Shown here piece by piece: positions 24,134 to 36,826 of a stretch of DNA of 64,000 bases (position 1 is its first letter; the number at the start of each line of letters is the position of its first letter). The notes beneath the pieces were generated by a model. The model was not told the DNA's origin. It saw only the letters and a list, made by a program, of their open reading frames with translations, and did no database searches. Source of the DNA: Monilinia fructicola (lineage: Eukaryota; Ascomycota; Leotiomycetes; Helotiales; Sclerotiniaceae). Where the stretch lies: positions 2,158,501 through 2,222,500 of the forward strand of contig VICG01000011.1 of assembly GCA_008692225.1 (NCBI GenBank), given 5' to 3'. The position numbers were made by a program, and so were the translations under genes.

Positions 24134-26137
24134 GCTTTTGGAAGAGACCAAGGAAAATGGATTGTGTCAAGGGTAATCTCCATATGGGTATTCTCCTGGT
24201 TGGAGCACAAATGAGTCATGCCATCCAACTGTAAAGATGTACAAGTCGGGGAGACTCGCGAGTAGATGACAATACCAAGAAGACATATTCTACACATGCA
24301 ACAATAATTTGATAGAAGTTGGTGAATAAGAGTTCTAAATTTTCTGGTTCTTGAAACTCGCTATTTGATTCTGTACTGAGTACCCGTTGAGCTATCCGTG
24401 AATACCATAAGCTTACAGTCATCATTCGTTTGTAATTTTACAGGCACGGATAATCGAAAGGGAGGAAGGTGGTATCAGGCCTCATAAATATCACCGATTT
24501 TTGAAACTATTCCTCTTATACCACATGGAAACCGAGCTACCAATTAATCAACGAGAGAGTCAATCAGAATACAGCAGGACCAATTAATTGGATGACTCTA
24601 TCGAAACAAACACCAAGGTTATTTCCAGATTAACTTAAAATTTCGCGGCGAGGCATTAATTCTGGATGAATATTCAATATTGATACTATTATGAGAGAGC
24701 CGTGAAAGCAGATATAATCTACCCCTCTTAAATCCAGAGGTATCTGTAAATATACTACTGTATATTGCATGAACTAAATCGAATTTTATATCCAGACGGA
24801 GTATTTGACTTATCAATTGGAGAACTCCACGAAGGTACTGGAAGATCAACTAAAGGGTAGGCCAAATTATGAGTGCAGCAAAACAGCCCACATCAGCGGT
24901 GGTGATAGCATATCTATAATTTTTTACAGAGTATCTTTGAAAAGTTGAGGCAGGGTCGAAAAGCGGGTGGTACTTATGCCGAGTAACCCAAAGTATTTAG
25001 CAATTGAGTTGCAAGTCTTCACCATGAGAATTTAAACAATCCAGGTAAAATGGATGGTACGTAATCATACGGGGCCCGACACACTTTCCGTGTAGGTAAA
25101 AATGGCTTCATAATAATTGGTGGGTAATGGGTTCTGATTTCTACTTCTGAAGACTTGAAGTAATCAAATCAGATCTTCATCTCATTCGCAAGAGAAATCA
25201 ACAAGACTTCATTTAAATTACAAATAGGAACTAGTTATAGATACTCGTTGAGCTTCCACATTGACACGAACAACTCGCTACAAGGTATGATGCGTTGACT
25301 TTTTGTATACGCCACAAAAAGAAATTACGGAAGCAAGGACCAAAGCTGAAGTGCGAGAATGTAACAATATGGAAATGATTCAAGAAATGGCAATGCAGGA
25401 GAGAGCAAACGAAGAAACAAGAAACTAGCGAAAACGGAAAGACATATGTGACTGGAAGAAATATTCCCAACTGCAATTGCTATTTGAGAAAATGGAGAAT
25501 ACAAGATACAATCAACAATATGTATTCTGTTAAAAACAGTAAAACATATAACAAATCTAGTAGATCATGCAGGAGATAGAAAACATAGAGAGGAAAATAG
25601 ATTGTAAGAGGGGTTTGAAGAGACGAGTGAGCGGGGAAACTTTATGTTTATATAGGGGCTCGAAGGGACCGTGCGCGGAGGGGTGACGTCGGCTATTCTT
25701 CCTAGTACGCGATCACGTGGTAAACCGACATTCAACTTCCCGACGACGACAACTAAAGCTGCATGATACCTACTCTTCCTTGACCTGTGTCAGAATAGAT
25801 CCAATACTCCGTATAGGTGTGCCAGGCGTTAAAACCCCATCGATATAGAAGGAAGGATAGTCGCATATGCATGACCAGCTGCCTACCGGTATTCACAACC
25901 CCGATCTACAATGATTCAATGATTCAAGAAATGTCAGCACTAGGCTATAAAGTCTCGGTGGCTGCAATATGAATGGCTCTTTCCTTTCTTGCCTCTTGCG
26001 GCATGAATTGCAAGGGATGCATTATTACGGGTATCTGCAGATAAATTGAGGTGATGAGCTGAATCTTCAGAACTCAGCGCCAGGCATATTTTTGAATTTT
26101 CGTCAAGGTTTTCCATACACTCAATGCCAAATTCAAG
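24134..26137. other. Intergenic region upstream of the FAD oxidase gene
   Basis: AT-leaning non-coding sequence without a supportable gene; open frames are under 85 codons on either strand. One TACTCCGTA word is at 25805, a CACGTGG box at about 25714 and a TGACGTC (CRE-like) box at about 25684. The last few hundred bases should contain the promoter of the following gene. Confidence 0.5.
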
Positions 26138-28108
26138 ATGCTTCGGTACCTTTTTCACTTCTTTGCATTATTGTCTCTCGCCTTTTCTGCGGATCCTGGT
26201 GACAAATCAATATCGAGATACTCTCGAGGCTGTAAATGTGTAATTTCACCTCAAATTGACACAGCCATCATACCTCACTGACAGATAGCTATAGGGGCCA
26301 ACTGATGGCTGCTGGCCATCTCAAGCATCGTGGAAATCATTGAATGCATCAATATCTGGAAGATTAATCGAGACGGCACCAGCAGCGATTGTTTGCTACC
26401 CAGGGCCACAGCAAAACTTGGAAGCATGCTCTACAGTATTGAGAGAATTGTCAGACGAAGAGTTGGTGGCAAATGATCCAATTGCTCTAGATTTTCCAAT
26501 CAACAATGCTTGTCCACCTGTTGATTTCTCGGCAGGTGATGTTCCGGGGAATTGTTCTATTGGAAACGCTCCTAGATATGTTGTGAATGCGACGAAGCCC
26601 GAAGATGTTGCTATGGGGGTAGATTTTGCCAGGAAAAATAACATTAGGTTAGTGATTAGAAACACTGGCCATGATCTATTGGGTAGGTAAGTTGAGTAAT
26701 CTAACTACTGTAATATAATCGATTCTCGGGGAACTAATACTTAACCACATAGATCCACCGGCTATGGCAGCCTGGAGGTCTGGATTAGATATCTTAGGCA
26801 AGGTATTGATTCCAAAAAACCTATCTGCCTTCAGATGGTTGTAAAGCTCTAAGTTGGAAAGGAAGTGCGTTCAGAATTGCTGGAGGTTATGTTTGGGAAG
26901 ATGTCTATGCAGAGGCCATGAAACGAAATGTGATTGTTGTAGGAGGTGGTGATCCGGTATTTACCACTACCAAGAGATGATCTTCATAAGACTGATTATA
27001 ATACAGACTGTAGGATGTCTTGGAGGATGGGCCCAAGGGGGAGGTCATTCACCAGCATCTCGTGATTATGGCCTAGGTGCCGATCAAATACTAGAAGCTG
27101 AGGTTGTTCTTGCAAATGGAAAAATTGTTACTGCCAACAGATGCCAGAACCAGGATCTTTACTTCGCTATCCGAGGTGGAGGAGGTGGAACATACGGAGT
27201 AGTCGTATCCACAGTTGTCAAGGTGTACCCAACGACTTCTATCTCAGCTCAAACACTAGCCATTGCACCACTGTCCGATGCAAACATCCCAGAATTTATG
27301 GATGCCTTGAATATGGTATATTCTGCATATCCAGATCTAAACGACGCTGGGCTATCGGGATATGGAAGCTGGGCTGTACAAAGCTATGCACCTGTTTTTC
27401 AAAATTTTACAACTGGCTACCAACATTCTTTGGCTGTATCCGCAAAAATCCCTTGGAGAGACCCAAAGCATATTTGCACCTCTGATGTCCAGACTTGAGA
27501 ATTATAATTCAAGCCTCCTTATATCTTCAACTTATCTTACATTTCCCACGTATGCGACATATTATCAGAAACTCTCAGGTTACAAAGCGGTGGCTGGTAT
27601 TGGAACAGGTGCTCTTGGCTCACGTCTTCTAGACCGCAACGCACTGAAATCTTCTCCTACGGATCTTGGTAAGATGCTTAATATAACTGCCGGCTCGCAA
27701 GGACAATTTTCTTCTACGTCTGTTTCTCTTGTGGGAGGCGGACAAGTCTTCACCCCAGATCCAAGTTCAGGGCTGAATCCCGCTTGGAGATCTTCATATG
27801 TACACAATGTCGTATCCAGAGGGTGGACTGTTGATACTGATATGGCCACTGTTCAAGAAATCAAGGATGACATAACATATACGAAGGTCGGAGCGATGAA
27901 GAGATTAGCGCCGGATACTGGATGCTACATGAATGAAGCAGATAGGTTAGATCCAGATTATTTGCGAGATTACTATGGCGAGAGTCTATCAAGATTGGAA
28001 CAGGTGAAGAGGACTTACGATAGCAATGATGTCTTTTATTGCCAAACATGTGTGGGAAGTGAGAGGTGGATTGAGGATATAACTGGTAGACTGTGCCGGA
28101 CACAATAA
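26138..28108 (+). CDS. Secreted FAD-linked oxidase (berberine-bridge type), frame broken twice
   Basis: Vanillyl-alcohol-oxidase/BBE-family flavoprotein, probably secreted; such enzymes oxidise sugars, alkaloids or secondary metabolites with covalently bound FAD. I place the start at 26138 because it gives a signal peptide (MLRYLFHFFALLSLAFSA), and splicing 26240-26294 joins the conserved GCKC to DGCWPSQ. Further introns: 26687-26752 and 26957-27006. Motifs: RNTGHDLLGRSTGYGSL around the second splice (the His is the expected FAD-linking residue), GGHSPASRDYGLGADQ, GGGGGTYGVVVS, and a C-terminal BBE domain (CYMNEADRLDP, VFYCQTCVGSE). The frame is lost at the A6 run 26814-26819 (one A short) and at the A5 run 27444-27448 (one A too many); allowing for both gives 599 residues. 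The breaks compensate each other over the whole gene, but about 190 codons between them are out of phase. Pseudogene or homopolymer error. Confidence 0.8.
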
Positions 28109-29455
28109 GAAATTTATGGTTAGGGTGTCAGATCGTCGTAGCATAGCTTGAAGTATCGTACAATATATTGGTCACTACCTCTGTCAATGCCTTTGTCCTC
28201 GAGAAGCTGGAGATGCTCATGTTCCATTGTCTGTAGCGAAGTATTTCCTTGAGCTTTTTGAATTTGAATGGAGTGGATTTATGATAATAACTACCAGTAT
28301 CAGGCAACGGCCGTGGCTGCTCGTCTAGAATGCTGAATTGATCATCTGCAAGCGAAAAATCCCACAATCCCAAATAAACAGTACCTAGTGAAAGTCACTG
28401 ATAAACTTTTAGCAGATTTGTTCACTATGACTGTATACTTTTCTCGAGAGGCTCTATCACCACTTGAAATACTAGTTGGCGTCAACACTTTGTCTCCTAT
28501 GCCTTTTTTATTCTTCTGCGAGCAGGAAGGCAAAGTCGGAATACATTGGGAAATAGTTCACTGCCTCACCTATCACACTTCTTTTTTCATTGGAACTTCA
28601 TCTAATTCTTGATTCAAATTTACAACCAATCGACTAATTCAAATTTCACAATTTGTAGCCCGACGAAGGAAAATTATACCAAAACTACTCCAGAGATAGA
28701 TAGACTACCGTTAAATAACGAGAGATGCTTTCTGTGAAATATCTTTTCCCAAATCCAAGTAGGGGTCTTGCTCTGCTAAGTCAGGACCATAGCTAACGTC
28801 AAATTGACAAGGTATATTTGGATGGACCTCACAAACACTAGCATCATAAATAAGTACTGAACTGTTATGGCAATTTGGGCATCATATGGGTATCACCAAA
28901 CGCGATGACAAGCCTTTCACTATCACAAACTTGTCATATGGCATAGCATAGCTGTTAACTCCCCGAGCTTGTAAGTAGGAGGCATGCCACCCAACATCAG
29001 AGGTATCCTGTGAGAGTAGTATGTGAAGGCGAAGGGTGTACATCAGATCAAGCCAGGGAGACCAGGATTTTTCAATAGTTAGGGGCGATCAGATGATTCT
29101 TAAGTACCGAGTTAGGCAATTCGATGTTCGTCCTTTTCCGTGTCAATGATACTCATTATTCATCCCGATGTAAACGCGCAGGTTCCAATACTTTACCCCA
29201 ACTTCGTGAGATACGGTAGTAGCCGTACTAAACGCAGAAAAAAGGAGTTAGAGTACAGAAGAGTCTGCGCAACGGCTTATTAAATTATACAGGGCTAAAT
29301 CATGGCATGCCGTAGTCATTTGATATTTCAATACTGCAGCCCATGCAAAAGTTTATATAAACTCGAATCAATCATGAACTCTAGAAAAAAACATACTCAT
29401 TTACATCAGAATTTCAACTGCACAAGATCAATCACCCACTCAAAATATCAAAAAT
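28109..29455. other. Intergenic region between FAD oxidase and BTB genes
   Basis: AT-rich, no supportable gene. Open frames at 28128-28612 overlap on both strands and lack recognisable domains. Confidence 0.55.
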
Positions 29456-30455
29456 ATGAATACTTCAAAGAAAAGTTGGCCCAAGAGACCTTTCCTCGAT
29501 TTCACGTAAGTCTATTCAAATGATTTGGTGGTGATGAGATGTCCATACAAATAACTAATATAAACGGCATTGTATTAGCCAGCAGGATGAATCTATCATC
29601 ATAAAAGTGGGAGTCGAGCCGAATAATGTCGAGTTCAAGATGTCAAAATTGCGTCTCGATTATTACTCTCCTTATTGTAAGTACTTCCTGCAGTGATCAC
29701 ACACATTAGTACTGAACTGTCTAGTTCGTGTTTCTCTAGCCTCGAAAATGAGAGAGGGTTTATCCAGAGTCGTGGAACTTCAAGATGTTTGCCCCAAGAT
29801 ATTCCGACACATCGTCCAGTACATGAACGCCCAATCGATTTTGATTCCGGGCCCGCCACAACCATCAGACCTACAAGCACCAGATAAACAGGATGACCCG
29901 GGCTTCAATACTATATTGGATTTGCCTCACTGGCCTGGAATCGCAAGTACGACGACATGCCCCGAAGGATCACTCGATCTTGGCACACTCGCCCGAATTT
30001 GGTTTTTGGCCGATTACCTCATGATCCCTCATGTGCAAAATATGGCGATCGATCTTATGTATCGTCGACTCCTTTCCCCGGGTAGTCTCCATTGTTATTT
30101 TGGCGAACTTGCCGATGCCGCTGGAGTTGCATTAGGATTCGATGGAACTATGGCCAAGGAAGACAATGAAGTCCAGAAGCTCTTGGAGAGTTACCTCGCT
30201 TATTGTTCAAGCTTTGATGAATGGACATCAGAGCAGAGGGCTATGATACCAAGAGAAATCATGGACGGTGCTATGGTTTGTTTACGAAAGTGTAGCAGGG
30301 ACAGGGACTGGTGCGAATCTACAAACATGAGAGATTCAATGGGGGGAAAGATGGAGAATGTGGGACACTTTTTCGTTGAGGATGAACTCGATGGTGGAAA
30401 AGCCGATTCAGGACTGGACCCCGAATTTCATTACCTCAGAGTTCTTGAATGGTAA
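29456..30455 (+). CDS. BTB/POZ domain protein
   Basis: Fungal BTB protein of 292 residues, likely a protein-interaction or Cul3-adaptor type factor; the exact role is unknown. Three exons: 29456-29505, 29579-29676 and 29725-30455, with GTAAGT donors at both introns and a total of 879 bases (in frame). The BTB fold spans roughly residues 18-95: DESIIIKVGVEPNNVEFKMS, then LDYYSPYFRVSLASKMREG across the second splice, then VVELQDVCPKIFRHIVQYM. The characteristic fungal continuation LARIWFLADYLMIPHVQNMA follows. For the second intron I chose the acceptor at 29724 instead of a later AG because it restores YFRVSLASKMREG, the normal spacing of this family. The start ATG is the nearest one in frame; the first exon is short and less certain. 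Confidence 0.8.
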
Positions 30456-32509
30456 CCAGAGGTACCAGAATCCAGTGCAACATGGGCCACTCCAATGCTT
30501 TATGCTTTATGCTTTATGCTTTTGTGAGCTGTTGGCATTGAATATTTGACGGATAGATCATTCGGGGTTGCATTGTGAACATACTTCTTCATGAATCATA
30601 GTTCATCTTAAAACCATAATTTCTATCACTACAAGTAATATGTACAAGATACAACCAAGTGACTTTCCTTTCTTAGACGAATTGTGATTGATTGGATGGC
30701 ATTTTTCTTCTGACTTGTCCCTGGGCTCTGCAAACATTTGTATTTGATCTTTCGCCACTGTCGAACTTTTGTTCATTCATACTGCTCAACACATTATACA
30801 TTTACGTACTCCTTCTGGGTTCCTAAATGGGCCTTGAAAACAGAGAATTTCATGTAATTGACACTTGCTTACAGATACAGTTGAGTAGTGATGAGCCCCG
30901 AGAAAAGGCTCAATTTTAGGGAGCTGCTTGAAAGTATTAACTTCCAGATATGTTTCAGAAGAAGTAAGATATGATTTCAAAGACAAGAAATCACATGGAA
31001 TTTTCAGGCTGTGAATACCATTTTCAAAAGATTCTCTTACGGCACAGAACAAATTCAAGCGAGGTAGGAAAAAGGTATGATGATAGAGACCCAATACTCA
31101 GACATATTAGACTCGCTATGTCTTTGGAATAGATGGCTGTATGCCCCAATAGCCTGAACATAAACACATAGAGAGGTTCGAAGCGTAAGGAGGCTGACAA
31201 CATTCGAAAAGCTCAAGTGCATCATTTGACATTTGATTCTCTCGAAAGATTGAAATCATTTAATATACGAAACGGTATTCAAGCAGTCAGATCAGTTGGC
31301 AGGTTGACAAATGACTGAATCGTAGGCTGTGACTAGCCGCTCCTCTGATCCACTCCTAGCCCTGATCTCCTCCCCTCAACTACCAACAAACCTCAGATGG
31401 TTCCATTGTAAGGTGGTGTGAAGCTATTGAAGCTATTGAGGAACGATACAAACTTGCCAGCTTTGAACAACCCCACAGAGAAACTATAAAGAATAGGCAG
31501 AAAATTTCTGTTTTCCTACGTATGATACTGTATCAAATGTGTTGACAATCCCGGCTCACAAGCTTTTTATCCATTGAGCAGTTTAAATGTTCATTGCTAG
31601 ATTAGATAGAATGTATCATCAATGAAATATAAGGTAAGCTCCTCTAGCTATAGATGTATGCACATTTCATGGCCATAAAGGCAACAACCACAACAAAAGA
31701 GCGTACTTCATATACGTTGGGTAGGATCGAGCTTGTCTGGAGCTATATAACTTGTGAAATTAAGTGCCCTTAAGCATCTGACCATGAGCATATCTAACAC
31801 TGACTTTGCAATTGCTGTGAGAAGCAATCGCAAGCCAGGAAATTTTGCTGCGAGGGATGAAGAAATGTATTCAGACGCGTTGAGTCTTGGCTCACTGCCC
31901 AGGTGGACATTGCCTAGATAAGATCATGCTTTCTAGCCCCTTAACCTTGTCAAACTGGCTAGAACGATAATCATTGAAAGATATTGTTGGTAGCTGCAAC
32001 TTTGCAAGGCCAAATATGTAATTGATACTGGCCATATTGTCAAAAATCTTTGGGAAGACTTTTGATGAGACTGGTTCTTTCATTTCTCTCTTAAAGATGC
32101 CAACTAGACTTCTAGATTTGTTCCATATCAGAACTACTCACCGGTACTCATGATCAATTGCAAGTATCCGTAAGATTGTCATTCAATCTGAAACTCATTG
32201 TCAAATTAAACTTTACGACTTGCGAGAGATGCTGACTAAGCATTGCATAACGCCTAGATCACGAATTGACGAGGCTGAAGTGTGGCTTGAGCTCCAAGCC
32301 GATGAGGTGTTTACAATTGTCTGCGAACCTTAAAGCAATTGAACTCAAGAAACCCCCCACCATCATTAACGATTTCAAATCTCTCTGACAGTCTCGAAGG
32401 ATCTCCAAGAATTGGGATTTTAGGCATTAAGAATCATTACACTTTCGCATCAGCGACACCTTCCAATACCTAACTCGGACAGGTTTGCCCTGTGATAGGA
32501 TAGGATACG
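30456..32509. other. Intergenic region, BTB to ChAPs gene
   Basis: About 2 kb of AT-leaning sequence without a supportable gene; open frames on both strands are about 100 codons or less. A short tandem ATGCTTT run lies at about 30497-30521, just after the BTB stop codon. Confidence 0.6.
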
Positions 32510-34885
32510 ATGGTTGCGCCAGCTGTTCCTGAGTACGTATATAATCTCTCTTCCTTCCAAGACAGCTTATGTGGATCGCAAATTCTCTCTTATCTCAAGG
32601 AACTCACTAACGTAGTATGGCAGACTCACCGAAGAGGTCCTCCATGAATCCATCGAGGCGCGATCCGAAGTTCTAGCAGCCCTACGAGAATTGGGACCAC
32701 CAGATTTGGTTCAATTGATCAAACAAGCCCCGAGAAATCCAGGAAAGCAGGTATGCTATAACTCAATAATTTTTTACTTTCCAAATTGATTGATTGGTCC
32801 GGTAGATTGGTGTATATCATCATGTAACCGGCGTTGACGCTTCCTCATCGGCGAGTTTAGCTGCGTATATCAATACTCTTACCTATAAAGAAAACCATCA
32901 GTCTACTACAAAGATAGTGGAGGGTGTATATTGGTCGGTCCATAAATCTGCCAATCCGGAGCGTCACTAATTTCTATTAGTTGTTACAATGCATTCTCTC
33001 GACTTGATATGCGCGTTCATGTCACAATTCCAGGGAGCGTTGAAAGCTACTGCATCGATGAACGAGGCGATAAGAGGACAACCACGGATGAGCTATGGCT
33101 AGAAACATACTTGTGCAGTGTTCTTCGAGCGTATTCATATGCCGATGATGGAAGCGGGGACACAATTCGAAAGATTATGGGAGTTCGGAGATTCAATCCA
33201 GTGACAACAACGGAGACAGAGCACAGGTTTCTCCAGGCTGCCGAACAATTATTCTTTCGAGGTATGCTATCTTTGAATAGAAATGAAATCCCGGCTGACT
33301 TTTGTAGGTTGGCAACTCGGGTCCGATTCGATTGTTCAGGTTCCGAATAACGTTTCGAATCATCTAACAACAGGTCTTTTAAAGTACTTTCAAACCACTG
33401 GACGATATGCCTCTGGGATTAATTTATTCGAAAAGTTACGAACCAGAAACATCGAGGTTTCGTCTCTCTTAGCTAAGGTACTATTAATGGGCAATGAGGA
33501 GGTACAGGCCGTTAGGGTATTACATGAATCTGTGAAGCAATCGCCAATGGATTATGTTATGCTTGATACACAAGCAGAATTCTTGAAAAAGAAGGCAATG
33601 GACCCTAACAAGCCAGAATTCAAGACTGAAAGACTGCAGATGGCCCTAGGCTGTGCTGATCGAAGCACTATTGCTGCGCCGAGCGAATTTGGAACATGGG
33701 CACGCTTAGCCGAAGTCTATGTTGCGATGGAAGATTGGGAGAACGCTCTTACGACTTTGAATTCATGCCCTATGTTTACATATCAAGACAAGGATGCTCC
33801 TATCATGCCAGAGCCTAAGGAAATCCACCTCCCGACCCTCCCTGAGACCAGGTTGGATGAGATTGATAGTGAGCCGGAGTCAAGGTTATCAGAACAAGTT
33901 CATCCAAGTCTATTAAATTTACGTGCCGCCATGTATAAAGGTACTTTCAAGCACGCTTACAGTATATTAACGGAAATGACAGCAAAGATTGGCTGGGATC
34001 AACTCCTCAAGATTAGGAGTAATGTATTTGTCATGGAAGAGGAATATAGAAGTGAGAAACAACCACCAGTTGGTCAACAAGGTGAATCCACTAAGCGCAG
34101 TGCAAGCACCGATGTACTGAGAGGAAGTCCAGGTCCTCGTGTAAATGGTGATGACCATTCTGACGACGAAAAGAGTACGAATGGCGATTCGGCAGCCCCT
34201 AAACCAAATGCTGAGGATGGTAGCGAAGCCGATGATTCTGTAGAGAAGCCCTCACATACTGTTACAGCAGAGGAAGTTAAGAGTGGCAACGAAGATGTAA
34301 GTAACGTTTGGAATCATCACATGAATCCGCTAACATGAGCAGAACGAGACTACTGAGGAACAGCTTTCCCGTTTTAATAACAAGCGCCTTTGCGAGCGTT
34401 GGTTGGACAGTCTTTTCATGGTTCTATATGAAGACCTTCGTATCTATACGATATGGAGAACTGAAATGGCCCAATATCGTGCGCAACAAATGCAATACAA
34501 GAAGTCGGCTGAAGAATGGGAAATACTCGGTTCGTTAGCTGATAGACTTCATCACCAACCTGAAGCCGTAGAAGCCTATCGTAATTGTCTTCAAATCCGT
34601 TTCTCTCCCAAAGCATTGGCGGGCATTCTAGCGGAATTGGAAAAGAACAAGAATACTCGAGACACAGTTGCCAGTGTCATTAGACTTGTCACTTGGCAAT
34701 ATAGATGGTACTCTGAATTTTCCCCAGAGTTGTTGTACACGATACGCACCCTAATAGAGGATGAAGGGGCAGTGAAAGTTAGGAGTATCATTCAGGCAAC
34801 AAGCTTGCCACAGAATGTCCTGGACTTGACCCACCACTATGCTGCATTATGTGCGGCTTTTAGAAGTAGTGGCACTGAAGGATAA
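32510..34885 (+). CDS. ChAPs family exomer subunit (Bch1/Bud7/Chs6-like)
   Basis: Chs5-Arf1-binding protein. In yeast, ChAPs with Chs5 form exomer, which sorts cargo such as chitin synthase Chs3 from the trans-Golgi to the plasma membrane. Six exons: 32510-32532, 32624-32750, 32806-32933, 32981-33261, 33308-34296 and 34343-34885; the total of 2091 bases is in frame and gives 696 residues. Family hallmarks: GVYHHVTGVDASSSASLAAY, CYNAFSRLDMRVHVTIPGSV, TDELWLETYLCSVLRAY, RFLQAAEQLFFRGWQLG across a splice, and TGRYASGINLFEKL, followed by TPR-like helices. A Ser/Asp/Glu-rich, probably disordered insert (about residues 430-510) precedes the conserved C-terminal part (NKRLCERWLDSLFMVLYEDL). The fourth exon starts after a less typical donor (GTCGGT). 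Which of the yeast paralogues it matches best cannot be told here. Confidence 0.9.
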
Positions 34886-35509
34886 TGGGGGAGTTAGTAG
34901 GGTACGAAAGCAAGCGTTGAGACAGTCGGAGCGTGAAGGGGAAATTAGTAAGTGGAAAATGGGAAGTGGAGGTTTCATGTTTTAGAACTTAGCGGGATAA
35001 GATGGGCCTGATATCCAAACTTGATAGGAACAAAAGTTCAACTTGGCACAAATCATGTATAGTATACTATAATTGCTGAGAGGTAGAATAATTGACATAT
35101 ATACTTCTTAGGTGCTACGAGATCTCATATGCTTGTCTGATCGCTGCTTGAAACTCATGCCTGAGTGTATCTTTTCGAATACTACGATTTTACTTAGCCT
35201 GACATACATCGACATCAGGCCCACCCTCGAATGGTTCAATTGATGCCACTGGGGCTCTGCTTGCCTAGTTCAGTGATACTAGATGAAAGATTCTAGTCAC
35301 AAACACCCCCAGCTTCGAATAATTCCCCGGTTTGAACATCCTTTCGTGGATCTAGCAGAAAGTCTACACATCGAAATGTCAGCTCCCCCTGCCATTTTTT
35401 TGCTGATAGAAATGCTTCACGTTTTGCTTGGATTTGGACAACACTGGTGGCTCAAGGGATTTTAATCATCAGTTTATCCCATGCTGATATATGCAGTTAT
35501 TCTTACACA
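34886..35509. other. Convergent intergenic region
   Basis: This 624-bp stretch lies between the 3' ends of the convergent ChAPs and coiled-coil genes. I see no gene; it should hold both 3' UTRs. Confidence 0.7.
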
Positions 35510-36358
35510 CTATGAATTCACACGTTTCCCTCCTTTATAAGCTGCCTTCTCGGCATTAAAATCAGTCTGGAGTCTCTTCTCCCTTTGGATCCTCGCTGTC
35601 TCCTCCCTACCCCTTCTCACCTCCTCCTCTTTCTTCCTCGCCTGCTTCTCTTTCTCTCTCGCCTCCTCCTCCCTCTTCCTTTCCTCTCGCGTCTCCTTAT
35701 CATATCTTTCTTCTTCCTCCTTCTCCCTCTTCTGCCTTTTCATAATCTTGATCTTATACGGATGACTATCGTCCATTCGATCAAATATCGCCTCTTGTCT
35801 CTTATCTAACTCGTCTTTCTCATCATGCACCTCCTTATAAGACTCCCGCGCAACCCGATATTTCTTCTTCCAATGCAGTATCAATTCCTTCTCTACATCG
35901 ATCGCTTCGCCCAACTTCTCCAGCTCTTGTTGTAGGCTCGAAAGCTTTTCTTTGTGCTTCTCGTATGAATCTTCCGCGAGCACAAGGGCTTGGTGTGCAG
36001 TTACTAGCTGGAAGGTACTGGGTTGTAAGGCCTCTAGCTGTTGATATTCCGATTGCAGTTGTTTATCGTGCTCGGTGAGCTCGCGCGTTAATGATAGGGT
36101 GGAGAGGAGATTGCTTGTGGATGAGCGTTTTGATTCTGGGGTTTTGGACTTCCGTGTGGGATTTTGAGATGAGGAGCTGGTGGTGCTGTGGGGGTGGTGG
36201 CTACTGTTTTCGGAGCCCGTATCGCCAGTCTTGGAGGAGTTTGTTGGGCTTGGTATCTTTGTTCGGGATGAAGTGTTGTTCACGTTTGTTGTTGATGAAC
36301 TGGCTGAGCTGTGGGTGGTTGAAGTTGGCTTCTTCTTCCCTTTGAATAGAGAAGTCAT
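35510..36358 (-). CDS. Coiled-coil protein of unknown function
   Basis: Uninterrupted 282-residue frame. Residues 1-85 are Ser/Thr/Asn-rich and probably disordered (SSASSSTTNVNNTSS). From about residue 90 the sequence is strongly helical and charged, with heptad-like patterns (LQSEYQQLEALQ, KLSSLQQELEKLGEAIDVEK, ESYKEVHDEKDELDKRQEA). It ends in a long Glu/Lys/Arg-rich single-helix-type segment (KREKEEEERYDKETREERKR and onward to about residue 265). I do not recognise a named family. The ATG at 36358 opens the frame after in-frame stops. The C-terminal charged helix is encoded by CT-rich DNA on the plus strand, so low-complexity coding is a caution, but composition over the middle part looks genuine. 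Confidence 0.7.
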   Translation of the reverse strand: MTSLFKGKKKPTSTTHSSASSSTTNVNNTSSRTKIPSPTNSSKTGDTGSENSSHHPHSTTSSSSQNPTRKSKTPESKRSSTSNLLSTLSLTRELTEHDKQLQSEYQQLEALQPSTFQLVTAHQALVLAEDSYEKHKEKLSSLQQELEKLGEAIDVEKELILHWKKKYRVARESYKEVHDEKDELDKRQEAIFDRMDDSHPYKIKIMKRQKREKEEEERYDKETREERKREEEAREKEKQARKKEEEVRRGREETARIQREKRLQTDFNAEKAAYKGGKRVNS

Positions 36359-36826
36359 GATTTCTCGATTATATCGAATTGCAAATCCAAAAATCTCATT
36401 TCCTTTGTTTCGCGGTAAACAATTGTATTCATACGTTTACGGCTAACTGTCTAAAATGTGTAACAGTAGAAGGGAGGCTTAACTTGTTGGATGATGTTAC
36501 CGCCAACATTAGGTTTAAGCAGGACCAGTGCAATAAGACTCAGGCGGGTAGGCTTGAGGGCCGGGAATGATAGGAAAGAGAGGTTTGAGATTTCAACCAG
36601 AAGGTTTACGACCAAAATTAGATAAATTCGTCAAGTCACAAATTTTCAACCTAAAATAGAAATAATATTTCGAGGTCATTAGGTCAATTGGCTGTATCTT
36701 TGCTACCTCGTGGAGATTTGTATATACAATTTGAGGGCAAGAAATATCGCTTATCTCCCCCTTTCAAAGGAAATTCAATCCAAAAAAATATCGGAATGAT
36801 AGGGCAGTGGCAGGAAAAACTGGCCA
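36359..36826. other. Intergenic region
   Basis: 467 bp between the coiled-coil gene start and the amidohydrolase stop. No gene seen; it must contain the promoter of the former and the terminator of the latter. Confidence 0.6.

Noticed and set aside
26977..27006. ATG 26977 as start of an oxidase gene
   Set aside because: It lies inside the third intron of the FAD oxidase gene.
26814..27448. Programmed frameshifting in the FAD oxidase
   Set aside because: Both changes sit in A-runs and compensate each other, which is better explained by indels or base-calling errors.
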